A stretch of DNA of 64,000 bases from CBDCWQ01 sp965223435 (lineage in GTDB: Bacteria > Myxococcota > Kuafuiibacteriia > Kuafuiibacteriales > Kuafuiibacteriaceae), in NCBI GenBank assembly GCA_965223435.1, contig CBDCWQ010000018.1:186001-250000 (forward strand). Direction: 5' to 3'. The notes below the pieces were generated by a model, which did not search any database, was not told the DNA's origin, and worked only from the letters and a program-made list of their open reading frames with translations. Below are positions 1 through 13,300 of this stretch, one piece after another. The translations under genes were made by a program, and so were the position numbers. How positions within the stretch are numbered: the stretch's first letter is position 1; each line of letters begins with the position of its first letter.

Positions 1-465
1 TTCCGGGATCACGTGGGCGTAGACCTGGCCCGTTGGGTACTCAAAGTCGTCCCAAAAGGCGGCGATCAGCCCGTTCTTGGTGTCTGGATGGGGCCATTCG
101 CGGTTGTCGCCCTCGATGGGGGTCTCCTCGAGCGAGACGAGGCCGGACGAACTTACGTACAGAGGCGTGCCGACCGGAAGTGCCTCTCCAAAAAACTCAA
201 ACTCGAAGGGTAACAGAACTGTTGTAGAGGTCCCGGTGGCCGCGATTTGGAGGGGCATGCCTGGAGGCGGGTCGATGAAGTAGGCCGTCTGGCCGAAGGA
301 CATTTCGTACCCCGAACCCTTGCGGATGCCTCCGTCCTCTTGGTTTCCTCCGTCATTTTGGGTCCCCGCATCAGTGCCAGTGCCTGGCTCGGACTCGATG
401 CCCGAGCAGGCGACCACGAGGGCGAGCCCGTTTGCCAGCAAGCAAGTCGGGGTGAGGTGCTTCAT
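1..465 (-). CDS. Partial secreted lipoprotein with nidogen-like beta domain (3' end outside window)
   Basis: A reading frame open from the ATG at 465 to the left edge (155 codons seen, no stop). The N-terminus has a short basic start, a hydrophobic stretch and the lipobox-like end LVVACSG, followed by a Gly/Asp/Thr-rich linker. The rest reads like a bacterial nidogen-type beta domain: 'PFEFEFFGEALPVGTPLYVSSSG' style strands followed by 'GLIAAFWDDFEYPTGQVYAHV', matching the pattern in which a VSSNG turn precedes an APFWDD motif. It is probably anchored in a membrane with its domain outside the cytoplasm. An alternative in-frame ATG lies at 486; neither start has a clear Shine-Dalgarno sequence, and 465 is preferred because it gives a normal lipoprotein signal. 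Function unknown. Confidence 0.75.
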   Translation of the reverse strand, partial: MKHLTPTCLLANGLALVVACSGIESEPGTGTDAGTQNDGGNQEDGGIRKGSGYEMSFGQTAYFIDPPPGMPLQIAATGTSTTVLLPFEFEFFGEALPVGTPLYVSSSGLVSLEETPIEGDNREWPHPDTKNGLIAAFWDDFEYPTGQVYAHVIPE

Positions 466-1367
466 CGTGAAGGAAAGGTGTGTCATGGCCCGTCTGACTA
501 GGCTAACACCCGAGCGCCGAGCTCTGCGCAAGGGCTCCGATAGAAATCGGGTTATCCTGATTCGTTTTTTGGCTACCGCCACGCACCCGGGAGGCGGTAC
601 CCGCCGCCTTTCGCGAATCGAGCTTCCACCGGAGGAGGTATCTTTTTCTGGCCGAAGGTGGCCGGAGTTCCGTAGAAGGGTGTAGGTGTAGTCGTTACGT
701 CGAGCGCCACTCACCTCAATGTTGAGAGAGGCTCCTGGCGACGATGGGTCTCAGGCGGATGTTCTTTGAGCGTTCGGCTTCTTCCGCAAGTCATGTGGTT
801 CATCCGTAGATGAGTGAGCCGAGGGCGTAAGCGCATCAGTTGGGTCCCGGTAAGCCGAATTCATGAACGCAATAGAAATTGCTACAACCAAAAAAGACGT
901 GTAACGAATCAATTTCCGTATTCTTTTTCGATTTTACTCTTGAGGGCGAACACCCGCAGTTCGTGTGGACGTCCTGTGACTCTTTGCTGCGTTTCCAATG
1001 GTGCACGGTGTGGCTGGCGCAAGGTGTGAAATCTTTGTTGACATATGTAAGTAAAGATATCCATCATGCGCCATGCGATACGGTCAGGTCGCCGGTAGGA
1101 TAGGTTTCGATTGAGAGGCCCAGATCGAAAGCACGGGCTTCCGGGACAGACCGGGTGGGCACTGCCTGTGACTTTCGAACGTCGTTCATGAGGCCCAAGA
1201 TGCGCCCAAGGGGTGTTCGGTGCGGATTGAGGCGGCGACCCTATTGAATAGCGTTTCATTGATGCAATGAAAAATTGCGAGGGCTTCTGTGAGAGCCCAT
1301 CCAAGCGTCCGGTCAATGACTCGGGAGAGCCGAGCCTTGCCTAGGATGCAAGTCCCAGGAGGAGAAG
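466..1367. other. 902-bp divergent intergenic region
   Basis: Lies between two divergently transcribed genes. An AT-rich patch sits around 860-960. A perfect TTGACA at 1038-1043 has no convincing -10 hexamer at the right distance. Short frames here (for example 814-1029 and 909-1316) show no family resemblance or ribosome binding site. No gene can be supported. Confidence 0.5.
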
Positions 1368-4300
1368 ATGCAACTTAGGATTGGTTTACCCAAAATGGGT
1401 ATGCGCACGGGTACGCTTTTAGCACTTGCCGTTTCGACGACCTTCGCATGCAACGAAGGTTCTCTCAAACAGGAGAAGACGAGAGGGGGCGAGTACGGGC
1501 GCACAGAGGCTGCGCTGACGACCGGCTGGCATCTATTTCAGACTTCGACCGGGACCACGGCGGCGTTTCTCGAAGGGATTCCCGAGGATCGGCAGATGTT
1601 TTGGGAGATTGACCAGGGTTACGACCGTGAGCAATCACGCGTCCTGCCGAAGTACACCCGCAGAAGCGATCTCAGCCGGAGCAAGACCTACTGGGCTTAC
1701 ATCTCGGCCGAGGACGAAAAGCTAAACGTCAACGACCTTGCGCCGCCGAGTTTTCATGAAGACATGAAGGCGGATGGTTACTTCACGAAACCCGCCGAAG
1801 ATAGACCGCAGGGCGGCCTTGGGGCCTTCTCGGCGTTTCGATGGGATGGCGAAAGACAACACCTCGTTCGCCTGGGGCCAGGTGAAGTCCTGAAAGCGGG
1901 AGAAGCGTACTGGATTGAGACGTCTAGAGTTTGTGATGCCCGGTCGTGGTTCTTCTCGGACGCGGTCCGATTGATCCATGGATGTGCCCTCGACCAGTCT
2001 GCCTTTCGTATCATTAAAAAAAGTGATTGGTCCGATACGAAGGAGACTCCGGATCGAGAACTTCCCACCCTCCTTTCCAACACCTTGGTGCTCCAGCACA
2101 CTGCGACGGCCAAAGAACGCAGTATTCAAGACATTCTTGCGCCGCCTCCGGAGGAGGCCGGCACCGATGACACCGCGGTCTACGTGCCGACGGACCCCGA
2201 GCCACACTTTGTGATCGCCCAAGATGAACAGGGCGCCTGGCAAATCTATGAGGGCGCAAACCTTGGTGGTGATCACATCCACATCGCCCTGGCGGGGACC
2301 TATGAAGCTGTCGACGCCGAGGTTTTGGAGACCCAATTTGGATACGCTCCAGGCACCCCAGAGAACGAGCGACAGCCCGAACCCGGGGCGGTGATTCGCC
2401 TCGTGCAACTGGTCTCGCATCTCAAGACCCAAGTCAAAAGCCTCAAAGGGGTGGTTCCTTTGGGGCAGGGTGAAAATGCTTTGGAGCCTGGCGCGTCGTT
2501 GAGCCCTGGCCGCTCGGCCCTCCATTTGGTCTGGGCATTGGACGAGCGCTTTTTTAATCAAGGTGCTTCTGGCCAGGTATCACCCGACTTTATTGAAGAC
2601 CTATTGGTTTCGAGCTCGGACGTCCACTTCGAAAGCAGAGAAGGGGACCTTGCAGAACTCCATAACACGGAGGTGGTGCTCGATAAAACGGCACCCCTTT
2701 TGTACGTCCGCGCCGAGGATGAGGTTCTCTACAGCCACACGCCTCATTTTACCGTTGCCGGCGTTGTCTACGACGAGGACCTCATCGAGTTCTCGGTCAA
2801 CGGGATCGTTGTTGCTGAGGGAAGCCAGAGCTTTTCACAAGAGGTTTGGCTCACCCCCGGAACCAATCAAGTTCGCCTGGTTGCCATCGACGGGTCGGCG
2901 AATGCGACCAGCATCGTCAAGACCATCATCTATGATAGCGCGGCCCCCATCATTGAACTCCAGCAGCCAGATATGACCAAAGTTCTAGAAGGAGCAGCGT
3001 ATTTGGAGGGTCGGCTGGTTGAAAGCTACCTCAAGGCCTTTACCATCAACGATCAGCCCGTAGAGGTGATCGGCGAGGGCTTTCGATTGCGGTTGCCGGT
3101 GCTCTCTTTGGGGCTTCACACCTTTGAATTATGGGCCATCGACGAGATGGGTCTCGAGGATGAACGGCGCGTTGCGATCTACATTGATGAGCACGGTGCC
3201 AAGTGGGTGACGGACCTCCCCGAAACGGGGGGGGCCGATGGGGGCGGCGCGCAGACGGAGGAACCCATCGGGTTTTTTGTGGACGTCACGGCGACCGCTG
3301 ACAACACCGACCTGGATATCGTCATCGTCGATGACCATGACGTAGAAGAGCGGGTTCGGCTTTCGGAGGTCCTGGAGGGGGGCGCCAGCACGCGGCATCA
3401 GCGGGCTTATGTCTTTTTTGAGGACCTGAGCCTGGTGAATACCAGCACCCTCACGGCCATTGATATAGCCAACGTGACGCCCAAGAGCAGCTTGGTTTCT
3501 TTTCGGGTGACCTACTTTGGTAGAAGTGATGCGCCCACTTCCTTAGACGATCATGCATTCCCGCGTCTTGCCATCCTCGCGCCTGAAGAGGAAGTCGCCT
3601 ATACCAACGTTCCCATCTACCGCCTTCAAGGCATCGTGGCGGATGAGCAATTGATGCTCGTTCGGATCAACGATGTCGTGACCACCACCATCAGTGGTGC
3701 GTTTTCGTCTTTCATAAAACTTGATCACCAGACCAACGAGGTTCAGGTCATCGCCATGGACTTGGCGCAGCAGGAATCAAGCGTCAAACGGACCATCGTC
3801 TATGACAACCAGCCGCCGGTCATCGCCCTCACAACCCCCGAAAAAGAGAGGGTGTACGTCGCCGACTACCAGATCGTCGGTACGGTGAACGATCCTCATC
3901 TGGAAGGTCTGATCCTCAGCAAAGTCGGTACCGACGAGTATGAAACGGTCGAGCTCAAGAATGAGGGCGGCGCCTTCAAAGTCGACATCAGCCTCGATGT
4001 CGGTCACTTAAACGTCTTTGAGCTGATCGCTCGCGATCGCGCGCAAAACGAGCGCCGACGACGCATCGAAGTCTTCTATGAAACCACCTACCGCGCGGAT
4101 GTCGCCCCTATGCGCCCCACCGGTGTCCGCGGCTGGCCCCAAGACGGCTCAGCGCATCTTCGCTGGAGTCCGCCGCGTGCACTTGCTGACGGTACATCGA
4201 TTCCCAGGGGGATCACACCCCGGTATCGGGTGTACCGCAACCTGGAACTTATCAGAGACGAGGTATTAGACCTGAGCTACGTAGGTTCGGTCCCCGCGGC

Positions 4301-7300
4301 GCTTGAACCTTTTGAATTTTACGTCACCGCCATTTTGGACGGACGAAATGGCATTCTCGAATCGGAGCGATCGAGCATTGCCGCTATCACTGTAGGGCAA
4401 GAGGAGTTGGGGCCCTCCATTGGCGAGCTCGAAGCGCCTAGCATTGTCAGCGATGGCAGTCTCGCGACGTCGATGCCTGAAGTCGCCTTCAGTGAAGTGA
4501 ATGGTCGAGAGTACACTCATCTGGTTTACATCGCCCGCGGCGATGGCGAAGAACAGACCGACCAGGTTCGGTACCTTCGAAGCGATCGCATGGCCAGACA
4601 TGACTCATGGACCAAGCAGTCGGTCTCCCTGGGGGCTGCTGAAGAGTCCTGGCTTATCACTGAGGTTGCGGTTTCTGCCTACCAGTCCAAAGTGGTTGTG
4701 GCCTGGCTCGAAATTGAAAAGGAAGGCGAGGTCAGTCGAGTTCGCACTGCGCAAAGCGATAACCGAGGCGACAGCTTCAACAATGAGCGAACCCTTAGGC
4801 AGAGCACCCGGTGGAAGCGGGACGTCGATGCCGCATTTGATCGGACCGGGCACCATCACCTGATTTGGGGTGAAGCCAACAAGGTCTATTACCTCAAAAA
4901 CCTGATGGGCCCCGACGGGATGGAGAGCAACCATCCTGGGCTCCCCAACGTGTTTGATTTGAAGAAGCGCTGGGTGAACCACGAGGAAGTCAAGTACCAG
5001 CATTTTGTTACCACAGAGTGCGAAGGAGAGAGTGATTGCCCCTGCACCGCGAACTACAAGGATACCTATAGTTTCGGCCTTGAGACCGCCGAAGATAACG
5101 TTTGTGCCTTCAAGGACAAGGACTGTCAGTTGAAGCGAGGTTTTGGTGAGTATCTGACGCGCATCGAAGAAACCTTCACCGAGAGTCCCTCACTTCAGGT
5201 GAGCCACGAAGCCATCACCATCGTAGCGCGTCAGACGCGGATGTTTGACAACTACTCGTATCCTAACAGAAGCTGGATGGGTCTTCCCAAATCGAATCCG
5301 TATCGGGGTCTGGGTCCGATGGTGCCCAGGCCGACTCCTACCAGGGACTGCGGGTGGATCGCGGGCGCAAATCTGAAGTTTCGACAAGGTCACCGGCAGG
5401 CCTGGAAGTTGAACCAGTATGCATGCGAGCTCGAAGTTCCAGAAAATCGAGCCGAGCTGCTTCGCCTCGACTACGACTGGGACAAGCAGCGGAGCTGGGG
5501 GCACAAGCGGGAAAACTGGTATTCCTACGACCACAAGCGCGGTCACCTTCACCAATGGTATCAGTACGACTTTGCCGGGCAATGGCACGAAGGAGACCAC
5601 ATCAAAGTCGCGCAACGTCCGGTCATTCCTGGACGGTGGTCCTACAAGAAGACCCAGACGCGCGGCGTTCCGAGGCTCTACAGCGGCAAGAAATATGGGT
5701 ACGTTGCGGTGGAGGGGGTCACCCAGAAGGTGGAGCAGGGGTGGTCGCAGGGCGACTGGCATCGTGAGCCCTTCAGTAAACCGAGGGCTCCTACCGACAC
5801 CAAAGAGCAATTTGAAGAAACACTCCAGAACTGGCGCATCTCCCATGTGGAGGATTTTTACGCTGAACGAGAGGCCGACTATGCCGAGTGCGGTGGCGCA
5901 CCCAATCCAGCGTTTGGCCCCACCGGCCCCACATACGCAAAGACGTACACCACTAAGGATGGAAGGAGCTATGCCGTCTTTGAAAAGGGTGTCATCACCG
6001 ATCCCAACAACCCCGAAGGTAACCCTATCTATTTGGCAACCTCCGAGAACGGCACGGAGTGGGTCCTGCGTCGTGATCCGGTGGCGCATGGATACATGCC
6101 CTCGGTGGGCGTGGCCACTTCTGGCGAAATCGCCGTTCTTTATTATACGCCCGATACCGGCCGCCCGTCCGAATCTGGCGTCCCACTTGGCAAAATCATG
6201 CTGGCTCGAAGCCAGAACAATGGCGTAACCTTTGTCGAAGAGGCCCTCAACGAAGGCCTAGACCCCGACACCAAAAAACATCGTGTCTACCCCGCCAAGC
6301 CCATCAATTGGCGCGCCTATGGCTCCGACTCCGATTATTACTACGGCGTCCCTAGCCTGGCGACCCATGGAAATCTATTTGTCGCCACCTGGGTGAAACA
6401 GCCCGAGGTTGCGGGCGATCGAGACCGGATCATGACTGCGCGGGTGCTGGTCTCGGACGACGGCGAGAAATTGGAGAAGGAAATCGTCGTAACCACACCC
6501 GAAACGGTCACAGCCGACGAGAATTTCTCTGCCAAACTCGAGTGTGTCAATCAGTACCACATGCTCACTGAGGGGTGCGACGCCCAAAAGACGAGCCTTC
6601 AGTACGGCAGCAAAGCCTTCAGCACCCTCGGAGACTTTGTCTCAGACGCCGGCTCGCTGAACGGCAGCAAGGAGATTTCCATTGAAGCGCCTTCTGGCTA
6701 TGGCACTGCCGGTCGGACCCAGGTGGAGTTCAAGACGGTCAAGGACACGGCCCCCCCCAAACTTCACTATCGCTATAACAATGGGTTTTCTCGCTCGTGG
6801 AAGGACGCGGACATTCGCTATCCGATACCGCCTCTCGAGGGGCTTATCGGCTATGAGTCCGGATTCAAGTCCAACTACGATACCTCCGAAGACTTTGCTC
6901 GGGACTGGGACCAATGGTGGGCGATGACAATGGAGCTCATCGAGGCGGACCGGGCAGCGGGATATTTCGATGCCACTGCGGACATCAACGAGGCCCATCT
7001 TCGGGAAGTGGTTGAGTATTCGGCACCGCCCCACAGTAGCCGAAGTCTGAGCGGAGACAGCGACCTGACCTCTGCCGTCAAAGCTTTGAGCGATGTTGTT
7101 TCCGCCAATGAGAAGCTCTTGAAGCTGGGGGACCCCGGTCAGTCGGTCACCAGCGGGCCGGTGCATACTTACAAACCCACCTACCACTATCAATTCAAAT
7201 TTCGGCACAGCGGTTTTGAGAGATCATCCGAAGATGAAGACGACCGCTATCCTACGCCCCCTATGGTCTACGGACAAAACGACAGGTATGGTTACGTTCC

Positions 7301-10300
7301 CGGTTTTGAGACCTGGGAGGAGTACGTCCGAAACTGGAACGAGTGGAAAACCGCCTTCGATCGCATGATCGAAGAAGACCAGGCCGCCAACCGACTGGCT
7401 CCAGGGGCCGAGTCCCATCTTTCGGAGATCCGCCGTCTGGAACAAGACTTCCCGGGCAAGCCTTCCGATATAGAGAGCATCGAGGTCGCCATCGTTTGGG
7501 ATGCCGAGCTTGAGACCGTTGTTGCCGCCCTCAACAACCTCTACCAAAGCCCGGCGCCTATCGCGCCGTCTGAGGCCGCCGCGCCCCTCGTTCCGTTGGT
7601 GGACGCACCTTTGACCCGTACCGATTGCCCGACGCCCGACTACCAGTACACCCGTCACCCAACCTACAACTACAAACCGGGCTTCAACCTGTCGACGTAC
7701 TCCGGAGGACGCTACCCATATCCCCCCATTGGAACGACGGTTTTTGCAGGCATAGAACCTGCGTTCTCCAGCCATGAAGACTTCCTCCGCGCGGTTAGGA
7801 GTTGGGGCACCTACTTGGACCACTTCGTGCAAGAGGACCAAGAGGCCGGGCGACTCGTTGGCCCCCTTGTGGACAGCGAACTCGCGTCCATCGATGAACT
7901 CCGGGCCAACCCGCCAGAAAAGCCCACCGAAATGGATCACATCAAAGACATGGAGTTGTGGGAGCAAAAAGCCAGGGCCCGTATCAATAACCTCAACCGA
8001 CTGTTCAACCAGTGCCCCGACCATGAAGAAGAGAACCCCATCGAAGGAGAGGAGCCGCTGCTTGGCGAGGGTCCAAACGGCTTTCACTTGAGTCACGAGA
8101 AGGCGGTCTTTTCGGCGGCTGGACTCAAAATCACTGCGCTTTGGGGGTTCTCGTGGGAGATTTCTCGGGAAGATACTTCGGGCGGCTCTTGCGCCACATG
8201 GCAGGTCGAAAACGTGGGCGAAGAGTCTGGGCACTGGGTTGTCCGTTCTTCGGCTTCTTGGAGCAGCTTCAGCGCTTCCGGCGCGTCCAGCGAAGTCGAA
8301 TTTGAGCTCGAAGCCGGACAAACGACCGAAGTCGATCATTGCCTCAGGCCTGCGCAAGTGTCTTCGCTGGCCGAACGAAAAAAGAGCTTACACGAAGACA
8401 GAATCACCATCAGCAGGGAACTCTCGGATACGCCGGAGGGCGAACAAACGGTGCAGCTGCTCTTGGTTGGTTTTGCGTTAAGCCTCCCAGACGACCCCCC
8501 TCGGATTTCCGCCGAGAACCCGTGCACCGAATATCCGGTGACCAACGCGGCGTCAGAACCCGTCCAGCTAGAGGTGTCGGTCCTTTTTAATCCGTCAGTT
8601 CTGGTCACCATCCATGGCCAGGCCTTCGACGAAGCGGCCCCGAGCAGCAAAACGATTCAGGCTGGCGCAACCAAGATGGTCCGCATCTGTTCCGATGACG
8701 TTTTGGGCTTGGACAGAAAGGGCGCAACCATTCGCTTCCAGATTCCAGGTCAGTACCTTCAGACCCAAAGTGTAAGACTCCACGTCGTCGAAAACGTAAA
8801 GATCAATGACGATGCGGACACCATTGAAGATGGGTTGTCCGGTGAAAGCCCAGACGTGATCAGCAACAACGCCGCTGGTGCCTATCGCAGGGCCAAGATG
8901 TTGCTGAACGAACTTTACAATCCCGCGTTGAGTCTGCAGCGAGAGTACGGGATCGATGAACGCAACGAAGATACGCCCTACCTCGCTTCATTTGAACGGA
9001 TGTGGGCGTACACCCAAGGGATTCTTGTGGCTCAATTCTCCCGCCAGGGTGACCCGAGGGCCCAGGCGACGGCCCGGATGCTGTGCGATGAAGCGATCCA
9101 GAATACCCATGAAGGTGAAGGAGACCCAGAAGCGCTGGCGGCGGACCCCAACCCATTTAAGGAGCATATCAAGGGCTGGCACTTTTCTCGAAACACGCGC
9201 GGTGACGGCTGGAAGGACATGCGTTTGGTGACGGGCGCCAACGCTTGGGCGCTCCACGGCCTGGGTGTCTTCATGTCTTCGGGAGAGTTCAAGTCTCTGC
9301 CGCCCAACGAGAAAAAAGAAATGCAGGAGTGCTACCTGCAGTCCCTCGACGGCTTGGACAAACATCGGGTTGGTGACTTGGTCACCGATCCGGAGCACCA
9401 GTGGTTGATGACCGCTGGAACCACGACCAAGGGCCTGCAAAATGCAGAATCACCCTTGAAGCTGGACATCGAGGTGGTTCCCGGCTCCAAACGAGAGCGG
9501 GACTTGTTTCGGCGGAATGATCCGGATTGCCGGGGCGACATTCGCTGGGCCTACTACGACATTCTCGATGTCATTGGTTACGATGAACTTCGACCTGACA
9601 AGAACCCCAAGATCACCAGCTACTGCCGGGATGAGAACGGCAACCGGAGAAAAGAGACCGACAGGACGTACGTCCTGACCGATGAAGACCAGGACATCTT
9701 TTTGGCCCTCAAGGAGCGTTCCCGAGCCATCAATATTGTCACCGAGCACAATCTCGACGTCCTCAGCGTCTTGAATCATGCCATCAAGCACTGGCATGAA
9801 GTGACTGAGGGCATGTCGGAGGCGTCCATGAACCGTACCGGCGGTCTGGAGTATTTGGTCGAGTGGAGAGACCGGTTGAATGAAGCCATCTTCCATTCCA
9901 ATTCTCTTTACAATGACCAAGATGGCCGTGTGATCACCGGGGGTGATATCAACCGCGAGCACAAAGTATTCGAGAAGAGCGAGTTTACGGCCATCGATAA
10001 CTGTAGCTGGCTGGCGCTTTCGGTGGACTACGGTACTCTACCCAAAGAGCACAAAGACAAGCTCGCAACGTGCCTCGATTACACGATTCGGCATTTCGCC
10101 CGCAAGGACCTCCCCTTCCACGGGAAGACGTACCACGGGACGTTTTACTTCCCGAGGGAATTTAAGGACCCTTACATCGAGCAAAATGATGACCAAGAGG
10201 AACTCTACCATCTCGAGGCCACCACTGGGCTCATCTTGGGTCTTCTTTACTTTGTCGATCACCTCGAAGATGAATATCCCATCGAGTCCCAGGGATTCCG

Positions 10301-13300
10301 TGCTGAGGCCAATGCCATGTGGGCCGATATGCAGAACTTCTTGCTGGACCACGGCCTGCCGTACTCCACGGTCCGCATTCAAGATCTGATGACGCTATTG
10401 CCCTCATCGACGGCGACCATTTGGTACATCGACGTCTTTGACTACTATGCCAGCCGCGACGGGGGTTTGGATCAACCTCTCAAGAACTACTCCCACGAGG
10501 TTCCGTACACCTCGCTCTTGGCCACCGACGAATTGAGCTACCCCCTGGAAGAAGCCCGTGGCTTGGTTGGCAAGTCCTGGCAGTTCCTCCAAGGCAAAAC
10601 CGTAGCCGGGACCCAACCGTCCCCGGCGGCGGATACGCCCCAGGTGTTCTCCCGGCTTTCGGTCGAATCGGATGGCAACGGTAGTGTGCCTGCGTGGGGC
10701 ACCGTCCAGGGTCCAGAGGGTGCCGACCTGGTGGTGGAACTTTCGTCCAAATTGGATGGTCGGCCAGAACTGGTTTACGAATATACGCCGGTGAACATCA
10801 CCAGCATTTCACTGACCTTGGCGAGTGCCAACGCGTCCTTCCTGGGATGGCATACGCAGACCTTTGCTGCAGAAGGCACCGTCATTCCGTACGCTGGGCA
10901 GAGCGAGAACGACTACGTTCGCATCTCTGTCATCAAGAACAAGCAAGAATGGGTTCTGGGCACCGCCGTGCTGGACGCCAAGGGACACTTCAACTTCAGA
11001 CACGAAGTCACCGCGGGTCCCTTCGATGAGGTCATCGCTGATGGGGTTCCGGTGGGACGTGTGTTCCGCAGGGCCTCCTCGATGGACATACCAGACCTCA
11101 TGGTCGCGACGACGGCGATACACAACGCGAAGGTCCAGAGCGAAAAAGACTTTACGCTGCTCTCCCCTGTCGCCGAAAGACAACGGCACGTGTCTGGGGT
11201 CAGGGGAGAATGGCATTTTCACCAAACCTCTTTGGGCGGTTATGGCTCCAAACGCACCGAAACCATTGCCCTGATTGATCGTTCGCTGAAAAAGCAGACT
11301 GATGTGGTGACCGTAGGTGGCGGCGGCGATGCAGGCCGACAGGTTCGCAAGATTCGAGACGACAGCCTGGTGGTCTCCGGGCAGATCCAGTCCGGTGAAG
11401 GCAGCGTCGCGGTGACCTACCTTGAGGACCAGGCCCTCGCGATCATCGCCGCCGTCACCCAAGGAGACATGGCCCAGGCCAAAAAATGGGTCGATGGCCT
11501 TTTGGCCATCCGGGTTGACGGCAACTACTCAGGTTTTGTGCAATTCCCCTACGCGGTGAACGCAAGCACTGGCGAAATGCTGGCCTCCTACTACCAGACG
11601 GGGGCTCAGATGTTGGCCCTCTACGCCATCGCTTTTTATGCCGAACACCACGAGACCGAGCAAGGTGAGATTCTGAGTCTCATGAAGGACATCTTGATCA
11701 CCCTGGAAGAGGTCTATTTTGACCATGCAACGGGCCGGTTCATGAGTGGTGGGGGTTGGCCACAGTCCCTCAAAGACGCTCTGTCCCGTGCGGCCGCCGA
11801 CACCTCAATCCCACCGATGGATCTGCCCATCTTTACGTCCTCTCGCCTCGAAGACCACGTGTACGCCGCAAACGTGTACCGTCTGGCGCAACGGCTTGTG
11901 CCCGAAGGGGAGCCTCGATGGAGTAGCCAGGTCAGTCAAATCTTCAACACCCTCTATCGGGATTTCTGGGAAGGCCCTGATGCGGTTAGCTCTCGAGAAC
12001 CCTGGTCGGGTCGACCCCTCCCGTACCTGGGGGCCGTGGCCGATGCCCATTGGACCGAGACCATTCGAGCCACCACCCTGTACCAGTTGTGGGCCGCCCA
12101 ACAAGGCCTTCTCGTTCGGGCGAAGCGGAGCGCCGACCTATTGACCTTGTGGGCGGAGGCGGACGGCGTTCCCTCGAGCGCCGGCGCACAAATGGCCCTG
12201 GCGTACGGTATCTTGTCCAAGCGCGGTGCCGCGGCCTTTGATCCACGTCAAGAGGAACTGGCGCGTAGCGACTTTTTGCGGCTGGTCAAGTCTAACCCGA
12301 GCCGAACGAGCGACCTGGCGTTCACGTTGATCGCCCAGAACCCGAAGGGTTTCTTGGGGGTCCGGGCGGGGTCGATGCTCGGGCTGGGCGTCCCCCACAT
12401 CAAGCCCGCAGGTCAAACAATAATGGCCGACAAGGTTATACGAGAGGCGACGGTCAATACCCTGTTTGCGCTTTTGGCCTCGGAGTTCCGCCCGTATGGG
12501 TTCGACACGTTGCTCAACCGCCTCACTCTGATCGGTTTTGTCGCCGAATCGGCTCGAAATGGCGTTGATCCCCAGAGGTGGGGGGAAGAATATCAACGTG
12601 CTTTCGATATCCAATTGCTGGTCACGGTGGCCAGCTTGAGCCATCTTTGCGAAAGCAGTCTGCCCACGCTTCTTGGGGGAGGCTTCGGCCAAGATGAATT
12701 CAGTGGTACGGTCATCTCCCGCTACCTTGGGCTTTCCTGTGAAGACGCCAGCAAGCAGTTCCAGCGTCTGTTTTTCCGACGGGTAGGCACCCACGATCTA
12801 CAAGACCTGCTGCCACTCTTGGAGCACCCAAACGACGCCTTCGAAATCCTTCGGCTGACCGAGGCTCTCCACTTGGGCGACGATCGGGCCACCACGTTCG
12901 ACGCATCCCCGTTCATGGGTCGCCTGATTCCGAATACCCACGCCTCCACGCAGGTTGCCGTCAAGATGCCAGCCTCTCTTTACGCTGCGCAGCGAGCGTC
13001 TGAGAAGAGTCCCCTCGTTCTGCCAGAAGACATCAGCGCGCCGCAAGTGGCCCTCGCTATGAAGGAACGCTTTCGGCAGGTCATCGCCTTGGGTGATGGC
13101 GGTTTTGCCGGGCTAGAGGAAGACGAAGCGCTTCGCTACGAAACCTACGGTCTGGACTTCATCTCCATGATGAACCCGGGTGCGCCTGCCTTCAGCAGCC
13201 GAGAAACTCTGGAGTGGGACGTGTTGGTCGCCTCTGGTCCAAGCGGTACGCAGTCGGTTCGATACCTCAGCGGGGGTGTCGAGGTTCAGACGCCTGTCGA

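Noticed and set aside
814..1316. Short frames in the first intergenic region
   Set aside because: No conserved motif and no ribosome binding site; they overlap each other on both strands.
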